Positions 15,929 to 24,604 of a stretch of DNA of 64,000 nt are shown piece by piece (positions within the stretch are counted from its first letter, which is position 1; each line of letters starts with the position of its first letter). A program made the position numbers and the translations under genes. The notes below the pieces were generated by a model that worked only from the letters and a program-made list of their open reading frames with translations, ran no database searches and was not told the DNA's origin. This DNA comes from Deltaproteobacteria bacterium (GTDB lineage Bacteria; UBA10199; JACPAL01; GCA-016699445). The stretch covers positions 992,001 to 1,056,000 of the forward strand of contig CP064976.1 in assembly GCA_016699445.1 (NCBI GenBank). The letters run 5' to 3'.

Positions 15929-17080
15929 TTATTTCTTCCCCAACCGCATCCGTTTAGCGATGATTTCTTTCATCACTTCGGAAGCGCCTCCACCAATGGT
16001 GAGAAGACGGATATCACGAACGAATCGGGAAATATCGTATTCTTCCATATAGCCCGCACCACCATGAGCTTGAAGACAATCATAGCCCACTTCCTGAGCC
16101 AGATCACAGGCGAAAAGCTTTGCCATAGAAATGGCTTGAACAGCATCTTCACCACGCGTGAAAAGATCAACGGCATGATAGGTGAGCTGTCGAGCGGCTT
16201 CGATCTTTGTTTGCAGTTCGGCAAATTTATGCTGCCAAACCTGCATGTCGATAATACGTTTTCCAAAAGCTTCTCGCTCGGTTGTGTAACGAATGGCATC
16301 ATCGAGTGAAAGCTGACAACCCGCGACAGCATTAATCGCTGCGACCAAACGCTCACCCTGAAAATTCATCATAATATAAAGAAAGCCTTTATTTTCTTCG
16401 CCCAAAATAAAGCGCCTAGGAATACGACAATTTTCAAAGAAAAGCAGTGTTGTATTCGATGAATGATTTCCCATTTTCACCAGAGTTTTCCCAACAGAAA
16501 AACCTTTCGTATCTGTGGGAAAAGTCACCAGACTAATCGCTTTGTGCCCTTCACCGCCGGTACGAACAGCCAGAGTGATAAAATCTGCACGACCTCCATT
16601 GGTGATATACATTTTGGACCCATTGATCACATAATCATCACCTTCTACGCGAGCTGTTGTTTTGATATTGGCCACATCCGAACCACACCCAGGTTCCGTC
16701 ACTCCGAGAGCTCCGATTTTATCCCCTTTGATAGCTGGTTTCACAAAAAGTTCTTTTTGTTCATCAGAACCCAAGTATTGAATCACCGGTGTCGAGATAT
16801 CCGCTTGTACCTCCAAGTCCATCGCGACGCCTGCCATACGACAACGCAAAATTTCTTCACAAAAAATCACTTTATACCAATAATCACATCCACTCCCACC
16901 GACCTCTTCCGGAAAACAAACACCCAGAAGACCAAGATCTCCGGCACGTTTGAAAACAGATTTTGGAAAAGTTTTGGCAGTTTCCCATTCTTCTTTATGA
17001 GGAAGCAGCTCTTTCTCAGCAAAATCACGAACGGTTTTTCGAAAAATCTCATGCTCGGGTGTGGAAAAATGGTTTGTCAT
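15929..17080 (-). CDS. Acyl-CoA dehydrogenase
   Basis: This 383-residue enzyme has the usual three-part fold: an N-terminal helical domain, a middle beta domain with FAD/substrate motifs (ALGVTEPGCGSDVANIKTTA, YVINGSKMYITNGG) and a C-terminal helical domain (REAFGKRI, QAHGGAGYMEEYDISR). It oxidises acyl-CoA to enoyl-CoA with electron transfer to ETF. The position that carries the catalytic Glu in medium-chain enzymes appears to be Gly (TIGGGASE), so the base may lie on the other helix as in isovaleryl- or long-chain enzymes. The substrate cannot be called. It converges with the SDR gene. Confidence 0.93.
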   Translation of the reverse strand: MTNHFSTPEHEIFRKTVRDFAEKELLPHKEEWETAKTFPKSVFKRAGDLGLLGVCFPEEVGGSGCDYWYKVIFCEEILRCRMAGVAMDLEVQADISTPVIQYLGSDEQKELFVKPAIKGDKIGALGVTEPGCGSDVANIKTTARVEGDDYVINGSKMYITNGGRADFITLAVRTGGEGHKAISLVTFPTDTKGFSVGKTLVKMGNHSSNTTLLFFENCRIPRRFILGEENKGFLYIMMNFQGERLVAAINAVAGCQLSLDDAIRYTTEREAFGKRIIDMQVWQHKFAELQTKIEAARQLTYHAVDLFTRGEDAVQAISMAKLFACDLAQEVGYDCLQAHGGAGYMEEYDISRFVRDIRLLTIGGGASEVMKEIIAKRMRLGKK

Positions 17081-17125
17081 AGGCGGCGCACATTAACCGA
17101 AAATTTTTGAGCCAACAAATAAAAA

Positions 17126-17153
17126 ACAGGCAGCGTCCCTCAACGCTGCCTGT
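17126..17153. terminator. Bidirectional hairpin between divergent genes
   Basis: An 11-bp perfect stem ACAGGCAGCGT/ACGCTGCCTGT with a 6-base loop is flanked by A-rich sequence on the left and TTTT on the right. It lies upstream of both the acyl-CoA dehydrogenase (minus) and rng (plus), an odd place for a plain terminator. It could be a leader attenuator. Confidence 0.55.
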
Positions 17154-17346
17154 TTTAAAAACTTTTCACCTCAACATCTGCCCAACAAAAACTTTCTGAC
17201 ATAAAAATTAAATTAAAACAATTCAAAATACTAATTTAATTAATTTTATTTAAAATATTTTTATAAATTTATTATTATGATCAAAATTGTCACAAAAAAT
17301 TCCAAACTTGAATTAAATCTCCAGACCTCTTACAAGGCCTCACCTC

Positions 17347-18873
17347 ATGCGGAACGAACTCATCATCAACGTCACTCCTACCGAAACACGCATCGCTCGC
17401 CTCGAAGCCGGTACCATTTCTGAACTGATCGTCGAACGCGTTCAAGACGCAGGCTTTGTCGGCAATGTTTATAAAGGTAAAATTGTTCGCGTACTTCCTG
17501 GCATGCAAGCCGCTTTTGTTGAAATTGGACTTGAGCGTACCGCATTTCTTTACGTCAGCGACATCGCTCCTGAAATGGCTTTGGAAGAATTGATGGCCAA
17601 TGAAGAAGAATCGCCCGCTGATGAAAGACCACAATTAAAAAAACACAACCGTCAAATCCCTCAAATTCAAGATCTTGTTAAAGAAGGTCAAGAAGTAGTC
17701 GTGCAAATTGCGCGTGATCCGATCGGCACCAAAGGCGCACGTCTCACCTCACACGTCAGTCTTCCCGGACGATTTTTAGTCTACATGCCCACGGTCAATC
17801 ACACAGGAGTTTCACGGCGCATTCCGGATGAAAAAGAGCGATCACGACTCAAGCAGCTCATTGAAAAATCCCGACCAGAAGGTTCCGGAGGATTTATCGC
17901 TCGCACCATGTGTGAAGGAGCAACTCAAAAAGAAATTTCGCAGGACATGGAGTATTTGACCAAACTCTGGAAAGAAATTGAATCGCAAAAATCCAATCAC
18001 AGTGCTCCTGCCCTTCTTCATCGCGAGCTTTCTATTGTCCTACGTGCCGTCCGAGATCTTTTTACTCCAGATATTGAACGCATCATTATTGATTCCAAAG
18101 AAGAAATGGAAAGGGTGAAAAATTTTATCCAATCTTTCCTTCCTCACGCGGGTCATGTGGTGGAATATTATGAAGGACAAGAGCCCATCTTCGATGCCTT
18201 CGGCCTTGAGATTGAAGTCTCACGCGCTTTGGGCAAAAAAGTTTGGCTCAAATCTGGCGGCTATATCATTATTGAACAAACCGAAGCCTTGGCCGCCATT
18301 GACGTCAATACCGGAAAATTTGTCGGCAAACGCAATCTCGAAGACACGATTCTCAAAACGAATCTCGAAGCAGCCAAAGAGATTGCCTATCAGCTTCGCC
18401 TGCGTGACTTAGGCGGTATTATCATTCTCGATTTTATCGACATGGAACGCCATGCCAATCGGGAAAAAGTCTATCAAGTCCTCAAAGAAGAGCTCAAATC
18501 CGATCGTTCCAAAACAACCATTACCAAAATCACTGAATTAGGCTTAGTCGAAATGACCCGAAAACGCACTCGTGAGAGCTTGAGTCGGCTTTTGTGCGAA
18601 ACCTGCTTTTATTGTGATGGCCGAGGGTATTTAAAAAGCCGCTCGACTATTTGTCATGAGATTTTTCGCGACCTGCGTCGTCGTATGGTTGATTTTATTG
18701 GAGATAATATCCTTATCAAAGTGCATCCTTCTGTCGCCGAAATTCTTTTAGATGATGAACATGCAGGACTTGAGGATTGGGAGAAGAGATCCGGCAAAAA
18801 AACCTCTGTCAAATCCTGTGAAGACTACCACCTAGAACAGTTTGAAATTTCCGAATCCGGATCTGAAGCTTGA
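17347..18873 (+). CDS. rng: Ribonuclease G
   Basis: This 508-residue member of the RNase E/G family has an N-terminal S1-like domain (GNVYKGKIVRVLPGMQAAFVEI, about residues 38-60), the RNase H-like and catalytic DNase I-like regions with IDVNTGKFVG and the metal-binding acidic LDFIDM, then the Zn-link Cys pair (CETCFYCDGRG, near 418-428). It lacks the long C-terminal scaffold of RNase E, so it is RNase G type. It processes 5' ends of 16S rRNA and decays mRNA. It precedes rplU-rpmA-obgE, a common arrangement. An AT-rich upstream stretch (17200-17290) may hold its promoter. Confidence 0.93.
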   Translation: MRNELIINVTPTETRIARLEAGTISELIVERVQDAGFVGNVYKGKIVRVLPGMQAAFVEIGLERTAFLYVSDIAPEMALEELMANEEESPADERPQLKKHNRQIPQIQDLVKEGQEVVVQIARDPIGTKGARLTSHVSLPGRFLVYMPTVNHTGVSRRIPDEKERSRLKQLIEKSRPEGSGGFIARTMCEGATQKEISQDMEYLTKLWKEIESQKSNHSAPALLHRELSIVLRAVRDLFTPDIERIIIDSKEEMERVKNFIQSFLPHAGHVVEYYEGQEPIFDAFGLEIEVSRALGKKVWLKSGGYIIIEQTEALAAIDVNTGKFVGKRNLEDTILKTNLEAAKEIAYQLRLRDLGGIIILDFIDMERHANREKVYQVLKEELKSDRSKTTITKITELGLVEMTRKRTRESLSRLLCETCFYCDGRGYLKSRSTICHEIFRDLRRRMVDFIGDNILIKVHPSVAEILLDDEHAGLEDWEKRSGKKTSVKSCEDYHLEQFEISESGSEA

Positions 18874-18949
18874 GAATCTGCTAGACAAGCCTTTAAAACT
18901 TTGAGTAAGGGTCCCGGCTTCGTTTAAAAAGTTTATATAAGGAGTTTGT

Positions 18950-19258
18950 ATGCATGCCGTTATCGAAACAGGAAGTAAGCAATACCGTGTTCAAGTAGGA
19001 GATCAGATCTCTATTGAAAAATTGGAATCCGAAAAGGGTTCTAAAGTCACTTTTCCCGTTCTTATGATTGAGAATGGTGAAGCGGTTCATGTGGGCAAGC
19101 CCCATGTGACTGGCGCTCAAGTGACAGGCGAAATTTTGGATCAGGACAAAGGACCTAAGCTTATTGCTTATACCTACCGTCGTCGTAAGGGTTCTGAGCG
19201 CAAAGTCGGTCATCGTCAGCCTTTGACGATCGTCAAAATTACAGACATTAAGAATTAA
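18950..19258 (+). CDS. rplU: 50S ribosomal protein L21
   Basis: This 102-residue protein has the standard L21 pattern: HAVIETGSKQYRVQVGDQIS at the N terminus and TYRRRKGSERKVGHRQPLT at the C terminus. AAGGAG precedes the ATG. It is followed 17 bases later by rpmA, its usual partner. A 23S rRNA-binding protein of the large subunit. Confidence 0.97.
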   Translation: MHAVIETGSKQYRVQVGDQISIEKLESEKGSKVTFPVLMIENGEAVHVGKPHVTGAQVTGEILDQDKGPKLIAYTYRRRKGSERKVGHRQPLTIVKITDIKN

Positions 19259-19275
19259 GATTTTAGGAGCTTTTT

Positions 19276-19532
19276 ATGGCAACAAAAAAGGTGGCGGGTC
19301 GACCTCTAACGGACGCGATAGTAATGGGCAGAGACGCGGAGTCAAAGCTTATGGTGGTGAATTTGTTAACGCAGGTTCTATCATCGTTCGTCAACGTGGC
19401 ACACACATCCATCCTGGCAAAAATGTCGGTGTGGGTCGTGACTGGACCATCTATGCGACAGCCACAGGCATTGTGAAATTTGAAGAAAGTGCTGGAAAGA
19501 AAAAAGTCAGCATCGTTCCTCAGGCTGTTTAA
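19276..19532 (+). CDS. rpmA: 50S ribosomal protein L27, apparent one-base frameshift after codon 5
   Basis: The ATG at 19276 (with AGGAG upstream) reads MATKK and then leaves the L27 frame. The frame that starts at GGT 19290 encodes the rest of L27: GGGSTSNGRDSNGQRRGVKA, VNAGSIIVRQRGTHIHPG, DWTIYATATGIVKFEE, stop at 19530-19532. The join is at a run of six A (19284-19289) followed by G. One more A would restore a normal gene. In the present phase the sequence reads A AAA AAG, a canonical -1 slippery heptamer, and -1 slippage there gives exactly MATKKGGGS. L27 is needed at the peptidyl-transferase centre, so the gene must work; an assembly error is the simplest reason. Confidence 0.9.
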
Positions 19533-19555
19533 TTATTTCGAAAAAAACTTTTACA

Positions 19556-19596
19556 CCCCCTCTTTAATTTAAAATAAGGAGGGGGTTTTTATTTTT
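19556..19596 (+). terminator. Rho-independent terminator after rpmA
   Basis: CCCCCTC pairs with GAGGGGG (7 bp, extendable with a bulge) and is followed by TTTTTATTTTT. It abuts the obgE start at 19597, so obgE probably depends on read-through or a promoter in this region. Confidence 0.75.
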
Positions 19597-20586
19597 ATGA
19601 AATTCATCGATTCAGCTCGAATTTTTGTGAAGGCCGGAGATGGAGGCGACGGTTGCGTCGCTTTTCGCCGGGAGACCTATGTCCCTCGTGGAGGCCCCAG
19701 TGGCGGTGATGGTGGACGTGGGGGGCATGTCATTTTTGAAGCGGACAGTGGGCTCTTTACTCTTTTGGATTTTAAATACCGAAAACATTTTGAAGCAAAA
19801 AGTGGTGAACATGGCCGTGGGAAAGATCAATACGGTCATGGGGGTGAAGATATTATCATCAAGGTGCCTTTAGGGACGATCGTTCATGATGAAAAAACAG
19901 GTCATCTATTAGCTGAGTTTGAAAAACATGGAGACACCTTTGTCATTGCCAAAGGTGGGAAAGGTGGTCGCGGCAATATGCATTTTGCCACATCCACTCA
20001 TCAAGCTCCGATCAAAGCAGAGCCGGGCGTTGAAGGCGAAGCTCGTTGGGTCACTCTCGAACTCAAACTCTTGGCAGATGTGGGACTGATTGGTTTTCCC
20101 AATGCCGGAAAATCAACTCTTCTCTCGGTCATCTCAAAAGCTCGACCTAAAATTGCTGATTATCCTTTTACAACCAAAACACCTGTCTTGGGAGTTGTCT
20201 CCTATCAGGACAAAAGTTTTACGATGGCAGATCTTCCCGGTTTAATCGAAGGTGCCAGTGAAGGTGTGGGGTTAGGAATCAGATTTTTAAAACATGTAGA
20301 ACGCACGCGAGTTTTTCTTCATTTGATCGATGTTTTAGATCCGACACATCCTGATCCCATTGAAGCCTACGATCTGATCCGAAGAGAGCTTAAATCTTTC
20401 AAAAAAGAGTTTTTAGAACGACCTGAAATCATTGTGCTCACCAAAGCTGACAGACCGGAAGCTGATGAATTAATTGAGAAAACCAAAAAATACTTTCAAA
20501 AGAAAAAGAAGAAAGTTTTCATCATCTCAGCGGCTGCTTCCAAAGGCCTCAACCCTCTCTTGGCCGAAACCGTCAAAAATCTGTAA
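19597..20586 (+). CDS. obgE: GTPase Obg/CgtA
   Basis: This 329-residue protein has the Gly-rich Obg fold (residues 1-158, with GGPSGGDGGRGGHVIF), the G domain with G1 GFPNAGKST, G3 ADLPGLIEGA and G4 LTKADRP, and a final ISAAASKGL. It binds the 50S subunit and acts in ribosome assembly and stress control. It lacks the long C-terminal OCT domain of some Gram-positive homologues. Gene order after rplU-rpmA is standard. Confidence 0.96.
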   Translation: MKFIDSARIFVKAGDGGDGCVAFRRETYVPRGGPSGGDGGRGGHVIFEADSGLFTLLDFKYRKHFEAKSGEHGRGKDQYGHGGEDIIIKVPLGTIVHDEKTGHLLAEFEKHGDTFVIAKGGKGGRGNMHFATSTHQAPIKAEPGVEGEARWVTLELKLLADVGLIGFPNAGKSTLLSVISKARPKIADYPFTTKTPVLGVVSYQDKSFTMADLPGLIEGASEGVGLGIRFLKHVERTRVFLHLIDVLDPTHPDPIEAYDLIRRELKSFKKEFLERPEIIVLTKADRPEADELIEKTKKYFQKKKKKVFIISAAASKGLNPLLAETVKNL

Positions 20587-20660
20587 TTTATTTTTAACGC
20601 GACGCAACTTTTCCGACTTTTTGACGAAGATATTTATACTTAAATATCTAGGAGATTATC

Positions 20661-22034
20661 ATGAGCATTTTAGGAAGAATTACAGCATTTGCAACCCCAC
20701 TATTTAATTTTGAAAAACCAATTACACCTACTTCGCTACCTGCTCCAGCAAATCAATCACCTACTCGTTCCGGTGCTATAGCGACAGCGACATTGGCTGT
20801 TTTAGTGAGCGGATGTTCACTGAATCATACAGCAGTCAGTTGGGATGATGGAATGGATGCAACAGCGGATATTTCTAATGATGCCCGCGAGACAGGTAAA
20901 GATACTGGGGATGGTGATGACGTTTCTGATGCAGGGACTGATACTCCAGACACCTCAATAGATGTCACGGCAGATCATTCTGATGATGTAAACATCGAAG
21001 CCGCTGTGGATGTTACTGATGAGGGAATTGATAATGACGTTTCCGATGCAGGTATCGATACTCCAGACACTTCAATAGATCTCCCTGATAGTGGACCGGT
21101 CACGGACATCCCTACAGATACACCACCGGACACCATCTCAGACGGTGGCATCATAGATGTACCCACTGACATACCCTCAGATACTTCTGACGCATCAGTT
21201 CCAGATTCAGGAATTGATGTGCCAACAGTTGATATTTCTGATGTAACACCTGACTTCCCTGATACATCAATCTCCGACGCAGGAACCACAGATGTTTCGA
21301 CACCTTCGGATGTTCTGGTAGATGCAGGACGTATTTTTCAACGCCCCTCAGGAACTGTTTTTTTGCCTTTTACCGGAGAAACAACTTCTGAGGTTTCTAA
21401 TCATGCAACACTAGCACCTACTCCTTTTGGAACTCTTATCGGAAACCGTGTTAGAGGAATTTATGGAAATGCGGTGTCTTTATTATCAGCCGGCAATGGC
21501 GTTGTAGCTGCAGATTCCGCTATTGGTGCTTTAGGAGGTGGCCCTTTCTTGGTAGGAGGATCGTTTCAATTTGAAACTTCATCTTCAGGATTAAGGACTC
21601 TAGTAGGCAAAGCTGGTACGGGAGGTTGGTTTTTTCGAGTAACACCCACAGGGTCTCTCTCGTTCGGAACCGTAGGAGGCGCTTGTAATATTAGCGGAAC
21701 ATCACCCATTCCTGCTGATGGAGCCATACATGATTACTATGCTCAAAGAGGTTCTGATAATAATGTCACTTTGTATGTTATAGATGATGGGGGATTAAGG
21801 CCTCTTTCAACCCCAATCGCTTGCTCCGCCTCTCTTTCTGGAGCCAGTCCGTTGACATTTGGAGCTTCAAACAATTCCGGAACACTTTCATTATTTTTGA
21901 ACGGTGTATTGGACAATGGATTTGTAGGGATAGGCCCCGAAATCGCAACTTCTGTTGCTATTCAAACTCTCTATTGTTCTAATCGTCAGACAGAAGGATT
22001 AGGACTACCTAGTTTTTGCGTCACACTTCCTTAA
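20661..22034 (+). CDS. Lipoprotein with Asp/Thr/Pro-rich stalk and LamG-like domain
   Basis: This 457-residue protein has a hydrophobic segment ending in the lipobox LVSGC (Cys at about residue 52). It is preceded by an unusually long N-region of about 35 residues. Residues 55-220 are a low-complexity stalk of Asp, Thr, Pro, Ser and Ile with two near-repeats of DVSDAGxDTPDTSID. The C-terminal part (about 230-457) has the pattern of a concanavalin-like/LamG sandwich (VFLPFTGETTSEVSNHA, SFQFETSSSG, LSLFLNGVLDNG). It is probably an outer-membrane or surface lipoprotein binding carbohydrate or protein. AGGAG precedes the start. It overlaps the convergent gene by four bases. Confidence 0.7.
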   Translation: MSILGRITAFATPLFNFEKPITPTSLPAPANQSPTRSGAIATATLAVLVSGCSLNHTAVSWDDGMDATADISNDARETGKDTGDGDDVSDAGTDTPDTSIDVTADHSDDVNIEAAVDVTDEGIDNDVSDAGIDTPDTSIDLPDSGPVTDIPTDTPPDTISDGGIIDVPTDIPSDTSDASVPDSGIDVPTVDISDVTPDFPDTSISDAGTTDVSTPSDVLVDAGRIFQRPSGTVFLPFTGETTSEVSNHATLAPTPFGTLIGNRVRGIYGNAVSLLSAGNGVVAADSAIGALGGGPFLVGGSFQFETSSSGLRTLVGKAGTGGWFFRVTPTGSLSFGTVGGACNISGTSPIPADGAIHDYYAQRGSDNNVTLYVIDDGGLRPLSTPIACSASLSGASPLTFGASNNSGTLSLFLNGVLDNGFVGIGPEIATSVAIQTLYCSNRQTEGLGLPSFCVTLP

Positions 22035-23383
22035 TCAACTAACAAGGAACAACCTGACCCTGTCGGGAGAACAGTCTCACCACCGGAACCTGAAGATCCT
22101 CCAGATCCTGAAGAACCTCCTGTAGCACTATCGCCACCACTCCCTGAAGAACCTCCGGAACTTGGAACAAACTCAAAAGCTCCAATATCACAGATACCAA
22201 CATTTGCAGTCCCATCAATATCTGTGGTTAAATCAGAATCACCAGTACACCCTGAAGAGGATCCTACATTAATAGCACTACTAGAAGACAATAAGGGCGA
22301 TGTTGCATCTATCGAAATAGTACTCCCTGAAACCGTATAATTTAATCCAGATGTCCCTGACAGAATATCCGAAGATCCAGAGGAAAAATAACATTCGGTA
22401 TCAGTAATTTCTGAGAAGTTATTTCCTAAGGTAGCAATCCCACTTCCTCCACAATAATCAATTGTGGTAAAACTGAAATCAGAACCACTAATGGAACGAT
22501 TCTTGCCATTTTTTGAAAAGAAAGAATTGGAAACTGTAATTGTAGGACTCCCACTAGCATAAAGAGCACCAGCACCTGAAGGCCCAATACCACCAAAGTC
22601 ACCATCATTAGCAAAAAAAGTAACACGATTCAGTGTCAAGGAGACACTAACCGCACCATTACTAACAGCCACACCTCCACCAAAATCATTGGCATTATTT
22701 TGAAGAAAAAGACTGGTTTTAATAGTTCCCGATGCTGAATCACTGCTGGAACTAATCAGAACACGTCCACCCAACACATTTGCTGTATTTCTATAGAACC
22801 GGGTCCTCTTAATTGTAATCGTCGCATCTTCAACGTAAACAGCACCACCACTTGTTGTCGCCTGATTTGACTCAAAACGGCTTCGAGTTACCGTTGCACT
22901 AGCACCATTGAGCAAGGCTAAGGCACCACCTGAAACAGCTATATTCGTTGAAAAAATACAATTCGTGATTACCAAATCTACATTTCTTTGAGCTTGGATA
23001 GCTCCGCCTGTTTCTACGAGTGGGTCAACATCTCCATCTTGAAAAGTAAGACTATCTACAGTCACAACAGAAGCAGCTCCACCCGGAGCTATATTAATAT
23101 CCATGAGTCTAAAAGGATTTGAGACTCCTTGGCCTGCTATTGTTATATTGCCATTACCTGTAATAGTTATTGGAGTCGTGATTGTTGGAAGTGATGAATC
23201 AAGAGCAATCGTCCCACTCAGCGCTCCAAACTCAATCGTATCGGCGGTGGCATCACCATTAGCTGTAGTGATCGCTGCTCGCAATGAGCCGTCACCAGAG
23301 TCACTGCGATTCGTCACCGTAATCGTCGCCGCATGCACAGATGAAGCGGCGAACAAGAAAATAAAAAGTAATATTTTTTTCAT
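22031..23383 (-). CDS. Secreted right-handed beta-helix protein (choice-of-anchor type)
   Basis: This 450-residue protein has a cleavable signal peptide (about residues 1-18, ending VHA-A). The next motif, TVTNRSDSGDGSLRAAI, opens a polymorphic-outer-membrane or CSLREA-type beta-helix with repeated GGAxx and N-rich turns (about 20-400). The end DIGAFEF is typical of these proteins. The last 50 residues are Gly/Ser-rich. It is probably surface-exposed or secreted. Together with the convergent lipoprotein gene it interrupts the obgE-proBA gene order. Confidence 0.75.
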   Translation of the reverse strand: MKKILLFIFLFAASSVHAATITVTNRSDSGDGSLRAAITTANGDATADTIEFGALSGTIALDSSLPTITTPITITGNGNITIAGQGVSNPFRLMDINIAPGGAASVVTVDSLTFQDGDVDPLVETGGAIQAQRNVDLVITNCIFSTNIAVSGGALALLNGASATVTRSRFESNQATTSGGAVYVEDATITIKRTRFYRNTANVLGGRVLISSSSDSASGTIKTSLFLQNNANDFGGGVAVSNGAVSVSLTLNRVTFFANDGDFGGIGPSGAGALYASGSPTITVSNSFFSKNGKNRSISGSDFSFTTIDYCGGSGIATLGNNFSEITDTECYFSSGSSDILSGTSGLNYTVSGSTISIDATSPLLSSSSAINVGSSSGCTGDSDLTTDIDGTANVGICDIGAFEFVPSSGGSSGSGGDSATGGSSGSGGSSGSGGETVLPTGSGCSLLVD

Positions 23384-23506
23384 AAGTAAGCCCCGCTAAC
23401 ATCTTCACAGCTTAAGCATCAACACCATATTTTTTCTTCTGTATTCAAGAGTATGCTTTAACTTTTAGATGACAATAGGTAGGAAATTTTCTAGGTCCGA
23501 CCTCCT

Positions 23507-23770
23507 ATGAAAGCCGATCAAATTAAAGCCGTCATTGAACAAAAACTTCCAGGATCTAAGGTCAGTATTCGAGATCTTACCGGTACTGCCGATCATTGGG
23601 AGGTTTGGGTGATTTCGGAGGCTTTTCAGGGAAAAGGGATGTTGGAGCAGCATCGTCTCGTGAAAAGTTTTTTTGAGCAGGATATTGCCTCTGGTGTTTT
23701 GCATGCTTTTTCTCTCAAAACATTTACTCCTGAAGACTGGGCCAAGCGCGCTCCTCAACTTGTAAAATAA
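23507..23770 (+). CDS. bolA: BolA-family protein
   Basis: This 87-residue protein has the BolA fold sequence: an N-terminal helix KADQIKAVIEQKLPG, then DHWEVWVISEAFQGKGMLEQ, with the class helix-turn motif, and HAFSLKTFTPEDW. BolA proteins work with monothiol glutaredoxins in iron handling. The conserved HR pair (QHRLVK) is present. It starts the operon that continues with proB, proA and rsfS. Confidence 0.88.
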   Translation: MKADQIKAVIEQKLPGSKVSIRDLTGTADHWEVWVISEAFQGKGMLEQHRLVKSFFEQDIASGVLHAFSLKTFTPEDWAKRAPQLVK

Positions 23771-23776
23771 ATTCTC

Positions 23777-24604
23777 ATGACTTCCACAAATCGCTCGACT
23801 CTTCTGAGAAATAAAATTCTTCAAAAGACAAAACATGTTGTCGTTAAGATTGGCTCCAGTGTCTTGGTGGATTCCAAAGGGAATCTTTCTTACAAAGCTC
23901 TTTTAGGTGTGGCCAAAGATATTGCCCGTATTCAAAAACGCGGGATTCATGTCACTCTCGTATCTTCGGGTGCTGTCGCTTCCGGAATGCAGTATTTAGG
24001 GTTTGAAAAGAAACCCTCTAAAATGTCACAGCTTCAAGCCTGTGCGGCTATTGGTCAGCCTCTGCTCATGCACATGTATCAAAAAGCTCTTTCCAGTGAA
24101 CAACTACAAGCAGCTCAAGTTCTGCTCACACGCGATGACATTGCTCATAAAAAACGTTTTTTAAACGCTCGGGATACGTTTCATGAATTGCTTCGTCATG
24201 GAGTTATCCCCATTGTAAATGAAAACGATACAGTTGTGGTCGATGAAATTCGTGTAGGCGACAATGACAACCTCTCCGCTCTGGTCAGCGCCATGATTCA
24301 AGCCGATCTTTTAATTCTTCTCACCGATCAAGATGGTTTTTATACAGCTGATCCTCGCAAAAATCCCAAAGCTGAAAAAATTGATCTGATTACTCAAATT
24401 GACAAAAATACGTTCTCAAAAGCCGCCGGGACTGATAATAAAGGCTCTGTAGGTGGTATGAAAACAAAGCTTGAAGCCGCACAAACCGCTGCCCGACATG
24501 GAGTATCGACAATCATTGCGCACGGTCAGAGAAAAAATATCCTGCAGGAGATTTTTTCAGGTAAAAATGTCGGGAGTCTTTTTTTGGTAAAAAAGAAAAA
24601 ATAA
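23777..24604 (+). CDS. proB: Glutamate 5-kinase (short form, no PUA domain)
   Basis: This 275-residue amino-acid kinase has VVKIGSSVLVD (ATP site), SSGAVASGM, VNENDTVVVDEIRVGDND (glutamate site) and the closing KGSVGGMKTKLEAA. It phosphorylates L-glutamate, the first step of proline synthesis. It lacks the C-terminal PUA domain found in E. coli, as in several other lineages. Its stop overlaps the proA ATG by one base. Confidence 0.95.
   Translation: MTSTNRSTLLRNKILQKTKHVVVKIGSSVLVDSKGNLSYKALLGVAKDIARIQKRGIHVTLVSSGAVASGMQYLGFEKKPSKMSQLQACAAIGQPLLMHMYQKALSSEQLQAAQVLLTRDDIAHKKRFLNARDTFHELLRHGVIPIVNENDTVVVDEIRVGDNDNLSALVSAMIQADLLILLTDQDGFYTADPRKNPKAEKIDLITQIDKNTFSKAAGTDNKGSVGGMKTKLEAAQTAARHGVSTIIAHGQRKNILQEIFSGKNVGSLFLVKKKK

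Noticed and set aside
17200..17290. AT-rich stretch as a replication origin
   Set aside because: No DnaA-box cluster or iterons and no replication genes nearby; it is more simply a promoter region.
20880..21110. Possible CRISPR-like spaced repeats
   Set aside because: The repeats are codon-level repeats within the stalk of a lipoprotein. No array of constant repeats and variable spacers, and no cas genes, occur in the window.
20975..21289. Open frame antisense to the Asp-rich stalk
   Set aside because: Its Ser/Val/Gly-rich product is the mirror of the GAY-codon repeats on the other strand; no independent coding signal.
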